Origin: Deferribacteraceae bacterium UBA6793
Lineage (GTDB): Bacteria; Chrysiogenota; Deferribacteres; Deferribacterales; Geovibrionaceae
Length of the DNA stretch: 64,000 bases
NCBI GenBank assembly: GCA_002452405.1
Contig: DKFP01000011.1
Location: 22,312 to 86,311, forward strand
Direction of reading: 5' to 3'
In this document: piece after piece, positions 41,657-48,490 of the stretch
Position numbering within the stretch: position 1 is the first letter of the stretch
How the letters are laid out: each line of letters starts with the position of its first letter
Notes under the pieces: model-generated
Told to the model about the DNA's origin: nothing
What the model saw: only the letters and a program-made list of their open reading frames with translations
Databases searched by the model: none
Translations under genes and position numbers: made by a program

Positions 41657-43395
41657 TTCTTCACCCCGATAGCTTTCTGCGGGCAGACCTGTATGCAGAC
41701 CATACAGCCCACGCAGGCTGTTTCGTCTATCTTTGCCATGCGTTTTGCCCTGTCCCTGTATATCGCCGGGCATTCGAATTTTTCGTAGCAGATGGTGCAA
41801 TCCGTACAAGCGTCGGATATTTCCACTGTCTTTTTATTCTTATACCGTATTTTGGTGACGCACTCTTTGGTGAAAATCACCACTGCCGGCGTATTGTCGG
41901 TATGAGCATAGACCAGCGCCTGTTTAAGCGCCTCCGTGCCTTTTTTCAGGTTATAGGGATCCACACTTATTATATGTTTCACGCCCGCTCCCAGACACGC
42001 CTGCTCTATGGTGAGTTTTCCGGTTTTGTGCGGCACAGGCTGAAAGCCTGTCATAGCCGTTGTCTCGTTGTCCAGTATGGCAACCACTATCGGTGCGCTG
42101 TTGACGACGGCGTTTGTGAGTCCGGCAACGCCCGTGTGAAAGAACGTCGAATCGCCTATTGTGCCGATTACCGGTTTATCCGGATTGGAGCGTTTCATGG
42201 CTTCTGCAAAGGTGATGGATGCGCCCATGCAGATACAGGTGTCAACAGCGTTGAGGTTAACGCCGAGGGTGTAGCAGCCTATGTCGCCGGGGAAGATGCC
42301 GTCGGGTGCCGCCAGTTTCATGGCATAGAAAGCGGGTCTGTGTCCGCAGCCTGCGCAGAGACGCGGTTTGAGATTGACAGGCTCTTCGTTGACGGTTATC
42401 CCGGCTTTAGCCGATTCACGTGTTATGCCCGCTGTCTTGAGCAGTATGTCGGCGATTATATCCGCCGTAAGCTCCCCTTCGGAGGGCACAAGCCCAGTGA
42501 GTCTGCCCACGGTCTTTATTGTGAAGTTATGTTCGATAACGGGGAATGTCTCTTCAAGAACCACAATGCGGTCGTACACCATCTCCGTCTCTATGACGAA
42601 CTGTTTGTCCAGAGGGAATGGCATGTCCACTTTTATGATGTCGAACGGAAGGTTCATTTCATTTATTACGTCTTTTGCCATGGCATAGGTATAGCCGGAG
42701 GCGATCACCGCCATGTCGTATCTTTTTTCCGGTATTTTGGGTGCCATCTCCGCTGCAAGGAAATCGAGGTTTTTATTTAGCTTTTCATGGAGGATGCGGC
42801 GGAATTTCGGTGTCGCCGCCCAGCGGGGAGTATCTTTACTGAACTGCCCATGAATTGGCTCCTTGGAAACGTCGCCAGCCTCAAAATTCTGGCGGGAGTG
42901 GCAGACGCGCATAACGGGTCTGACCATCACGGGAAGTTTGTATTTTTCTGATATCTGGTATGCCAGCATGGTAAGGCGGTACGCGTCCTGCGGGTTGCAG
43001 GGGTCGAGCACGGGCACTTTTGCGCTGACGGCATACATGCGGCTGTCCTGCTCTGTCTGGCTGCTGTAGGGTCCGGGGTCGTCTGCCGAAACAAGCACCA
43101 TAGCACCTGCAACCCCTGTGTATGCAACGCTGAAAAGCGGGTCGGCGGCGACGTTCAGCCCCACCATTTTCATGCAGCAGAGTGTGGACGAGCCGGATAT
43201 AGCTTCGCCCGCGGCAAGCTCAAGGGCTATCTTTTCGTTCAGCGACCACTGGGCATAGCGCTCAGGTGCAAATTTCTGGAATGCCGAAAGAATTTCGCTC
43301 GAAGGAGTTCCGGGGTAGGCGTATGCGCTTTTAACTCCGGAATCGACAGCGGCGAGAGCGATAAGCTCGTTACCAAGAAAAAAACCGTTTACCAT
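41653..43395 (-). CDS. iorA: Indolepyruvate:ferredoxin oxidoreductase, alpha subunit
   Basis: 580 residues from ATG 43395, with CGGTGA upstream; the frame is open further, into the repeat R3, which is not coding. Pyrimidine-binding half: FLGNELIALAAVDSGVKSAYAYPGTPSSEI. TPP/Mg half: CAGCGHRPAFYAM, GDIGCYTLG, GTIGDSTFFHTG and DNETTAMTG. The C-terminus carries ferredoxin-type cysteines, DACTDCTICYEKFECPAIY and CVGCMVCIQVCP, for two [4Fe-4S] clusters. With iorB it forms the arylpyruvate oxidoreductase, which can run reductively (arylacetyl-CoA + CO2 to arylpyruvate) in anaerobes. Confidence 0.96.
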   Translation of the reverse strand: MVNGFFLGNELIALAAVDSGVKSAYAYPGTPSSEILSAFQKFAPERYAQWSLNEKIALELAAGEAISGSSTLCCMKMVGLNVAADPLFSVAYTGVAGAMVLVSADDPGPYSSQTEQDSRMYAVSAKVPVLDPCNPQDAYRLTMLAYQISEKYKLPVMVRPVMRVCHSRQNFEAGDVSKEPIHGQFSKDTPRWAATPKFRRILHEKLNKNLDFLAAEMAPKIPEKRYDMAVIASGYTYAMAKDVINEMNLPFDIIKVDMPFPLDKQFVIETEMVYDRIVVLEETFPVIEHNFTIKTVGRLTGLVPSEGELTADIIADILLKTAGITRESAKAGITVNEEPVNLKPRLCAGCGHRPAFYAMKLAAPDGIFPGDIGCYTLGVNLNAVDTCICMGASITFAEAMKRSNPDKPVIGTIGDSTFFHTGVAGLTNAVVNSAPIVVAILDNETTAMTGFQPVPHKTGKLTIEQACLGAGVKHIISVDPYNLKKGTEALKQALVYAHTDNTPAVVIFTKECVTKIRYKNKKTVEISDACTDCTICYEKFECPAIYRDRAKRMAKIDETACVGCMVCIQVCPQKAIGVKK

Positions 43396-43476
43396 CTGAA
43401 TCACCGTAAAATTAATGACAGATTGAGATACTACACCAATGAAATAAGAATTTAAAGAAAAAATGGAGCTTTTATT

Positions 43477-43561
43477 GAGATCGCCGCGTCGCTCACGCTC
43501 CTCGCGAAGACACATATTGGTCTCTGCGAGGAAGCCGTTAACGGCTGACGCGGCAGTCTCA
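43477..43561 (+). repeat. Dispersed palindromic repeat, full form (R3)
   Basis: Begins GAGATCGCCGCGTCGCTC and ends GACGCGGCAGTCTCA, with CTCGCGAAGACAC and GGTCTCTGCGAGGAAG inside. It sits between the second binding-protein gene and iorA, inside the proposed operon, where it would form a long hairpin in the message. Confidence 0.8.
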
Positions 43562-43566
43562 GTTAA

Positions 43567-44679
43567 TTACATATCTTCCAGAACGAACTGACCGTTCTTT
43601 ATTCTGACCATTACCAGCGAAGACATATCAAGTCCGCAGTGGTCTGTTTTGGTTATGTTGTAGACTCCTGTTGCACCGGCGAAATTCTTAGTAGACTCAA
43701 GAGCCTGTATAACGCTTATCTTTTCATTTTTCGCGCGTTTCATGGCATTGAGCATAAGGTTAACACCGTCGTATGCATAGATTGCATGGACGGACGTTTC
43801 ATTGATAAGTTTGCCGTAGCGCTTGTTGAAAAGGTCTATGGCTTTTTTCTGGGGGTCATTCGCGGGGAGCTGCTTTGCTACGACTATTTTAAGCGCCGGC
43901 ATTATTGAACCTTCCGCAGCTGCTCCGGCAAGATTTGTGTACGCAAAATCGGCTATACCGTGTGACTGTATCAGTGGAATACTTTTGTCCAGTGCACGGA
44001 GGCTCTTAGCGGCTACTGCACCCGCTTTGCCAACTGTCCAGACAACGATCGCCTGTGGTTTTGCGTCCAGTATCTTCTGCATCTGGGTTGTCATGTCCGT
44101 GTCGGTCATGTTGAACTTTTCAACGCCTGTGATGGTGAATCCGGCAGCGTATTTGTTTATCTGGTCAAGTCCGTCCTGACCGAATCCTGTGGCGTCAACG
44201 ACAACACCTATTCTTGTCCAGCCCTTCTTTTTCAGATATCCGAAGGTTTTTTCAACAGCTGTGGACGTTTTCTGCGGTGATTTGAACATGTACTGGCGCA
44301 CCGGTTCAACGGGGGGCGTTCCGCCTACAAAACCCATGGTTGGCATTTGTGCCTCCATGATGGAGCCGATGATGGACATTGCCTCGCCTGTGGAGGTCGG
44401 TCCGACAATAACGTCAACCTTGTCCTTGCTGATGAGCTTTTTAGCGAACATCATTGTTTTGTCGGGCATTCCCTGCGTGTCATAGCTTATGAGGGTGATC
44501 TTTTCGCCCATGAAATTTGCTTTGTTGGCATCGGCTATCACGCCTTCCAGAATCTCCTGAGATGGCTTGCCGATGTTCGATATCGGACCTGTAAGAGCCA
44601 GCAGCGCACCTATCTTCACCTCTGCATATGCAGATATGCTGAGAAGAAGCACAGATGTGGCTATGAGAATTTTCTTCAT
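43567..44679 (-). CDS. LivJ-like ABC transporter substrate-binding protein, copy 2
   Basis: 370 residues. Signal peptide MKKILIATSVLLLSISAYA, mature start EVKIGALLALTGPISNIG. Type I periplasmic binding protein of the branched-chain amino acid/amide/benzoate class: VDVIVGPTSTGEAMS, RIGVVVDATGFGQDGLDQ, TSVHAIYAYDGVNLMLNAM. Same length and clearly paralogous to the gene at 44758. No LivHMGF permease or ATPase is in the window, so it must use a transporter encoded elsewhere. The operon context suggests an aryl acid or aromatic amino acid as ligand, not a branched-chain one. Confidence 0.93.
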   Translation of the reverse strand: MKKILIATSVLLLSISAYAEVKIGALLALTGPISNIGKPSQEILEGVIADANKANFMGEKITLISYDTQGMPDKTMMFAKKLISKDKVDVIVGPTSTGEAMSIIGSIMEAQMPTMGFVGGTPPVEPVRQYMFKSPQKTSTAVEKTFGYLKKKGWTRIGVVVDATGFGQDGLDQINKYAAGFTITGVEKFNMTDTDMTTQMQKILDAKPQAIVVWTVGKAGAVAAKSLRALDKSIPLIQSHGIADFAYTNLAGAAAEGSIMPALKIVVAKQLPANDPQKKAIDLFNKRYGKLINETSVHAIYAYDGVNLMLNAMKRAKNEKISVIQALESTKNFAGATGVYNITKTDHCGLDMSSLVMVRIKNGQFVLEDM

Positions 44680-44694
44680 ACTTTCCTCCGAAAT

Positions 44695-44725
44695 AAAGGT
44701 TACGGCGGGGAAACCGTAACCTTTT
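44695..44725. terminator. Hairpin between the two binding-protein genes
   Basis: AAAGGTTACGG (44695-44705) pairs with CCGTAACCTTT (44714-44724), loop of eight bases, T residues on both sides. Read on the minus strand it follows the 44758 gene and ends about 16 bases before the ATG of the 43567 gene. Probably a partial terminator that lowers expression of the downstream genes. Confidence 0.6.
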
Positions 44726-44757
44726 ATAATATGTTAAGTAATGTTATTCCAGCTAAA

Positions 44758-45870
44758 TTACATCTCTTCCAGAACGAATTTGCCGTCTTTGACTCTAACA
44801 ATTACCATTGAAGAGAGGTCGAGACCGCAGTGGTCGTTTTTGCTCATGTTATAAACGCCTGTAACGCCGACGAATCTGGTTATTTTTTCCATAGCCTGCT
44901 GAAGAGGTATCTTTTCGGCTTTGGACTTTTTCAGAGCGGCAAGTACGATGTTTATGCCGTCGTAGGCATAGCTTGCATGGACGGACGTTTCGTCTATGAG
45001 TTTACCGTATTTATTGACAAACAGGTCGATAGCTTTTTTCTGTGGGTCGTTTGCGGGGATGCTGGACGCAACTGTCAGTTTCACAGAGGGCATGATGGTA
45101 TTTTCTGCTGCGGCTCCCGCCAGTTTGAGGTATGAGTTGTCTGCGATACCGTGCGACTGCACCATAAGTATATTCGGGTCAAGGACGCGAAGGCTTTTCG
45201 CTGCGATGGCTCCGGCTCTGCCCACTGTCCATATAACAACTGCCTGAGGCTTCGCTGTGAGCAGCTTCGACATCTGAGTGGTTACGTCGTTATCGGTTGC
45301 ATTAAATTTCTCAATTCCTGTAATAGTAAAACCTTTGGAGAATTTGTTTATCTGGTCAAGACCGTCCTGACCGAAACCTGTTGCGTCCGCCGCAACGGCT
45401 ATTTTAGTTATTCCTTTTTTTCTGAGATAATTGAATGCTTTTTCGATTGCTGTTGTTGTTGTCTGGGGTGATTTGAAAACGAAAGGGCGTACGGGCACGA
45501 CAACTGATGTTCCTCCGGCAAATGCCATCATAGGCGTTTTGGAGGACATCGCCTCGCCTATGACCGAGAGCGCTTCTCCTGTGCCGTTGGGACCGACGAT
45601 GACGTCAACCCTGTCCTTTGCGATGAGCTTTTTCGCATATGTCTGGGCTCTGTCCGGCATAGACTGTGTGTCGTATGAAACGACAGTTATCTTTTCGCCG
45701 AGCATGTTCGTTTTGTTTGCCTCGGTGATGACGCCGTCGATGATTTCCTGTCCCGGCTTGCCAAGGTTTGATATGGGACCGGAAAGCGCCAGAAGAGCAC
45801 CGATTTTAATCTCGGCGTAGGCGCATACCGAGACAAGGAGCATGAGAACCGTAATAACCGTTTTTTTCAT
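44758..45870 (-). CDS. LivJ-like ABC transporter substrate-binding protein, copy 1 (attenuator-controlled)
   Basis: 370 residues from ATG 45870 (GGAGG upstream; an in-frame ATG at 45948 is part of the attenuator). Signal peptide ending SVCAYA, mature start EIKIGALLALSGPISNLG. Periplasmic binding fold as in copy 2: VDVIVGPNGTGEALS, TKIAVAADATGFGQDGLDQ, TSVHASYAYDGINIVLAAL, ending DGKFVLEEM. First structural gene behind the Phe/Trp-type attenuator, so its ligand is probably an aromatic amino acid or precursor (inference from regulation and from iorAB/paaK downstream). Confidence 0.94.
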   Translation of the reverse strand: MKKTVITVLMLLVSVCAYAEIKIGALLALSGPISNLGKPGQEIIDGVITEANKTNMLGEKITVVSYDTQSMPDRAQTYAKKLIAKDRVDVIVGPNGTGEALSVIGEAMSSKTPMMAFAGGTSVVVPVRPFVFKSPQTTTTAIEKAFNYLRKKGITKIAVAADATGFGQDGLDQINKFSKGFTITGIEKFNATDNDVTTQMSKLLTAKPQAVVIWTVGRAGAIAAKSLRVLDPNILMVQSHGIADNSYLKLAGAAAENTIMPSVKLTVASSIPANDPQKKAIDLFVNKYGKLIDETSVHASYAYDGINIVLAALKKSKAEKIPLQQAMEKITRFVGVTGVYNMSKNDHCGLDLSSMVIVRVKDGKFVLEEM

Positions 45871-45909
45871 CGTATACCTCCGATATATGTTTCCTAACTG
45901 ATTTAAGCC

Positions 45910-45942
45910 AAAAAAAAAGGCTGTGAGTTCGTCCTCACAGCC
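45910..45942 (-). terminator. Attenuator terminator in the leader of the aromatic operon
   Basis: On the minus strand GGCTGTGAG, loop GACGAA, CTCACAGCC, then nine T (plus-strand A run 45910-45918). A textbook intrinsic terminator placed 40 bases before the start codon of the first structural gene and 33 bases after the leader-peptide stop. Its 5' arm can alternatively pair with CTCAGCC (complement of 45984-45990) inside the leader-peptide coding region, a plausible antiterminator. Confidence 0.85.
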
Positions 45943-45974
45943 CTTCATAAGCCTGTCGTGCAGAACTCCACGGT

Positions 45975-46049
45975 TTACTCAGAGGCTGAGCACCAAAAGA
46001 AACCAAAAAAGAAAAAAGAGGTTTCTGCGGAAATTCTGTTTATTTTCAT
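45975..46049 (-). CDS. Aromatic leader peptide (Phe/Trp attenuator)
   Basis: A 24-codon reading frame with ATG at 46049 and TAA at 45977-45975. The peptide reads MKINRISAETS, then FFFFGFFW, then CSASE: six Phe and one Trp within eight codons. It lies between a strong promoter and an intrinsic terminator, the arrangement of pheA, pheST and trp attenuators. The predicted transcription start is at or next to the ATG, so translation would be leaderless. Ribosome stalling at the Phe/Trp run would free CTCAGCC to pair with the terminator's 5' arm. The function is regulatory: it senses charged tRNA-Phe (perhaps tRNA-Trp). Confidence 0.85.
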   Translation of the reverse strand: MKINRISAETSFFFFGFFWCSASE

Positions 46050-46055
46050 GGATAG

Positions 46056-46084
46056 ATTATTTCGTAAATTAATTCTGGTGTCAA
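46056..46084 (-). promoter_or_regulatory. Promoter of the attenuator-controlled aromatic operon
   Basis: On the minus strand TTGACA (complement of 46079-46084), a 17-base spacer and AATAAT (complement of 46056-46061). The transcript would begin near 46049 and cover the leader peptide, terminator and downstream genes. Confidence 0.7.
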
Positions 46085-46465
46085 TATAAATAATGTTTTC
46101 CAAACTAACTATTGTCGGTTTAAGTTCAGAAATAGTTGGAATGTATGGATATTTTAATTTCAGAAAAATATTATTAAATTTAAAATCATTGTTGGAAGCG
46201 TATAAAAATTTGATAATACAGTCTATTTAACTCATGCGCTATTTTGTTGCATACAGGTTAATAGTATCATTAACTGGTATTTTGTCCGCTTATTCTCAAA
46301 TTGCGGTCATGCGCGAGTAATAAATGGTGAACAACAATGTCTTATTTCAACGTGAAAAGTCAGCCGGCTTATATTTTATGTTTTTTCAGTTATTATAAAT
46401 AGTAATCTGTTATAAACATAAAATCTGGTGTATAAAGGCTTAAAATATGGCATTTATAGTGAAGT

Positions 46466-46486
46466 ATATGCAAGGCAACCGCATAT
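46466..46486. promoter_or_regulatory. Candidate operator, palindrome site 1 (ATATGC-N9-GCATAT)
   Basis: Perfect six-base half-sites separated by nine bases. The same half-sites and spacing recur at 46812-46832, 346 bases closer to the transporter gene. Confidence 0.45.
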
Positions 46487-46811
46487 AAAATTAATATAAA
46501 AGAAACAAAGTTTGGTATTTTTTTATTAATAGCTTTATATGACATAGAAAGCAGCACCTTGCATATGAATTAATGCTGAAAAAGCCTCTTAGTTGTGTAT
46601 CATGCGCCTATATTAACCATTAGTGTTTACAGATTTATTATATGCGTAAAATACCTTTAGTATGGGCTGAAGATAACAAATTTTGTCAGCAGTAGGCTAA
46701 AATTTTTCATCCGACATAAAAAAATTAAAATAGAACATAATGTAATTTTAATAAGATATTTCCGGTTCTTAAAAGGTGAATGTATGCTGAACAATATACA
46801 AAATGACCTAT

Positions 46812-46832
46812 ATATGCAAGAATAGAGCATAT
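46812..46832. promoter_or_regulatory. Candidate operator, palindrome site 2 (ATATGC-N9-GCATAT)
   Basis: Second copy of the palindrome, about 180 bases upstream of the acetate transporter start. The first two spacer bases (AA) are also shared with site 1. Confidence 0.45.
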
Positions 46833-47011
46833 GATAATATTATATAACTATGTTTTTAAATGATATAGCATTAATTAACCTTGTTTACCGTTAATAAATT
46901 CTTATTGCATTGTCATAAAAGCGTTTGTATATAGAAATCAGCAAAGGTTGATAAACTGGAAGATATACGAGTTTATTGATGATTCGGTCATTATAACTTT
47001 GGAGGTAGAAT

Positions 47012-47626
47012 ATGAGCAACAAAGTTGAAGCTGTGAATACTGACGCAGCTCTCGGACAGATTGCGGAAACAGTTCTCGCAGATACAACCGCAAATCCTGC
47101 TCCTCTCGGACTTATGGGTTTCGGTCTTACAACCATTCTTCTTAACCTGCACAACATTGGTCTTTTTGCGCTGGACAGCGGTATCCTTGCAATGGGTATC
47201 TTCTACGGCGGTCTCGGACAGATCATCGTGGGTATGATGGAGTGGAAAAAGAAAAACACATTCGGCACAGTTGCCTTTACATCATACGGACTTTTCTGGC
47301 TTACGCTCGTAGGCATAATCGTCCTGCCCAAAATGGGATTTGAAAAACCCGACACAGTGGCTATGTCTGCATATCTTTTCCTGTGGGGATTTTTCTCTCT
47401 TATCCTTTTCATCGGCACTTTCAAGCTGAACAAGGCTCTTCAGGTTGTTTTCTTCCTGCTTGTCATCCTTTTCATGCTTCTTGCTATCGGTGATATGTTC
47501 GAAAGCGCATCCATTAAGAAATTTGCCGGATTTGAAGGCGTTCTCTGCGGTCTTTCCGCTATGTATGCGGGTGCTGCACAGGTTCTTAACGAAGTTTATA
47601 AAAAAACAATTCTGCCCATCGGGTAA
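47012..47626 (+). CDS. satP: Acetate uptake transporter (SatP/GPR1/FUN34/YaaH family)
   Basis: 204 residues, six membrane segments. The family signature NPAPLGLMGFGLTTILLNLHNIGLF is near the N-terminus and the second conserved stretch FYGGLGQIIVGMMEWKKKNTFG follows. Members import acetate or succinate with protons. Strong ribosome-binding site GGAGG. Preceded by the AT-rich control region and followed by an intrinsic terminator, so monocistronic. It suggests acetate as a carbon source. Confidence 0.95.
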   Translation: MSNKVEAVNTDAALGQIAETVLADTTANPAPLGLMGFGLTTILLNLHNIGLFALDSGILAMGIFYGGLGQIIVGMMEWKKKNTFGTVAFTSYGLFWLTLVGIIVLPKMGFEKPDTVAMSAYLFLWGFFSLILFIGTFKLNKALQVVFFLLVILFMLLAIGDMFESASIKKFAGFEGVLCGLSAMYAGAAQVLNEVYKKTILPIG

Positions 47627-47660
47627 GAATTTTGCAAAGGTGTTAAAGCAAAGCGGGAAT

Positions 47661-47690
47661 GGCGGTCTTTGTGACCGCCGTTTCTGTTTA
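47661..47690 (+). terminator. Intrinsic terminator of the acetate transporter gene
   Basis: GGCGGTC (47661-47667), loop TTTGT, GACCGCC (47673-47679), then GTTTCTGTTT. Confidence 0.7.
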
Positions 47691-47707
47691 TTGCGCGGAG
47701 CTGACGG

Positions 47708-47935
47708 ATGGATTTTTCAAACATGGAAACAGGCGACATAGAATTTGCGGGCTGGAAAGTACGCATAACAGGCGGCAGGGGCATAGTTAAAGATGCGCAG
47801 GACGCTGTTGTTGCCGAATTCACCGTGAACAGCATGGAACAGATAACTCTGACAAGCGGCGACGGAAAATTTGCCGACCTTGCCCTGATAGCACTCAGAA
47901 GCTACGTTCGCTACGGACTCTCCTGTCGGGCTTAA
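47708..47935 (+). CDS. Small protein of unknown function
   Basis: 75 residues from ATG 47708, with GGAG eight bases upstream. The sequence (for example EFAGWKVRITGGRGIVKD and DGKFADLALIALRSYVRYGL) looks like a small alpha/beta protein with normal composition, no signal peptide, no membrane segment. No family recognised. It stands alone between the transporter's terminator and sixA. Confidence 0.5.
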   Translation: MDFSNMETGDIEFAGWKVRITGGRGIVKDAQDAVVAEFTVNSMEQITLTSGDGKFADLALIALRSYVRYGLSCRA

Positions 47936-48032
47936 TCTTTTACACTTCTCTGACATTTATACACACCCCTGTCCTTGTCTAACGCGTCCCCCTCTGGTAT
48001 CCTTGTATTATTAACATAATGCGGGGCTTGAT

Positions 48033-48488
48033 ATGATAGTTTATCTGATACGCCACGGACACGCGGAGGAGCGGGAGGCTTTCAAAGGCAGAGACCTCGA
48101 CCGTCCGCTTACTGAAAAAGGAAAGGTAAGGGCAAAGCGCGCTTTCACCCGTTTCTTTAATATATATGATAAGCCGACTGCGGTGCTGACCTCTGCGGCT
48201 GTGCGGTGTGTTGAGACCGCATCTATAGTTTCTGAAATTTGCGGGGTGAAATATGACATCCGCGAACGCCTGAATCCCGGCGCTAAGATTAAGGACTATC
48301 TGGAAACCATATCCGACTGGCGACATGCATCACCGCTGGCAGTTGTGGGGCATGAGCCGGATCTCTCTGAAGTCATATCCTTTATCACTGGTGGAAAGGC
48401 TCTGAGGCTTGAGCTTAAAAAAGGGTCAATCGCGCATATAGACGACAGTGTTCTCGTGAACCTCATACAGCAGAAGGCTCTGCTTTAA
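48033..48488 (+). CDS. sixA: SixA-type phosphohistidine phosphatase (histidine phosphatase superfamily)
   Basis: 151 residues. The catalytic motif IRHGHAE is at the N-terminus, with the R of LTSAAVRCVETA and the second His in VVGHEPDLSEVI, the SixA pattern. SixA proteins remove phosphate from phosphohistidine. It is two bases upstream of the CHAD gene; such pairing is common, and CHAD proteins bind polyphosphate through histidines. Confidence 0.92.
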   Translation: MIVYLIRHGHAEEREAFKGRDLDRPLTEKGKVRAKRAFTRFFNIYDKPTAVLTSAAVRCVETASIVSEICGVKYDIRERLNPGAKIKDYLETISDWRHASPLAVVGHEPDLSEVISFITGGKALRLELKKGSIAHIDDSVLVNLIQQKALL

Positions 48489-48490
48489 TC

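Larger units (their letters stand above)
46085..47011. promoter_or_regulatory. AT-rich non-coding region upstream of the acetate transporter
   Basis: About 930 bases with no convincing gene on either strand and markedly higher A+T than its neighbours. It holds two inverted repeats with identical half-sites and spacing, ATATGC-N9-GCATAT, at 46466-46486 and 46812-46832, and a lone related half-site CCTTGCATAT at 46557-46566. A weak promoter candidate (TTGCAT, 17 bases, TATATA) lies near 46906-46934. GGAGG at 47001-47005 serves the transporter. It could be a control region for several regulators; no RNA structure of a known class was recognised. Confidence 0.5.

Noticed and set aside
41902..42780. 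292-codon open frame antisense to iorA
   Set aside because: Opposite strand of a well-conserved enzyme gene; low-complexity translation, no motifs.
43396..43515. 40-residue N-terminal extension of IorA
   Set aside because: It runs into repeat R3, and the conserved start with a ribosome-binding site is at 43395.
45868..45948. N-terminal extension of the binding protein starting at ATG 45948, giving a peptide with AFFFG
   Set aside because: This stretch is the attenuator hairpin and its T run; the true start at 45870 has GGAGG and a clean signal peptide.
45910..46049. Independent small RNA or known riboswitch in the leader of the binding-protein gene
   Set aside because: No known riboswitch or 4.5S/6S signature is present; a Phe/Trp-rich frame with start and stop, promoter and terminator is better explained as an attenuator, although a terminated leader RNA would accumulate.
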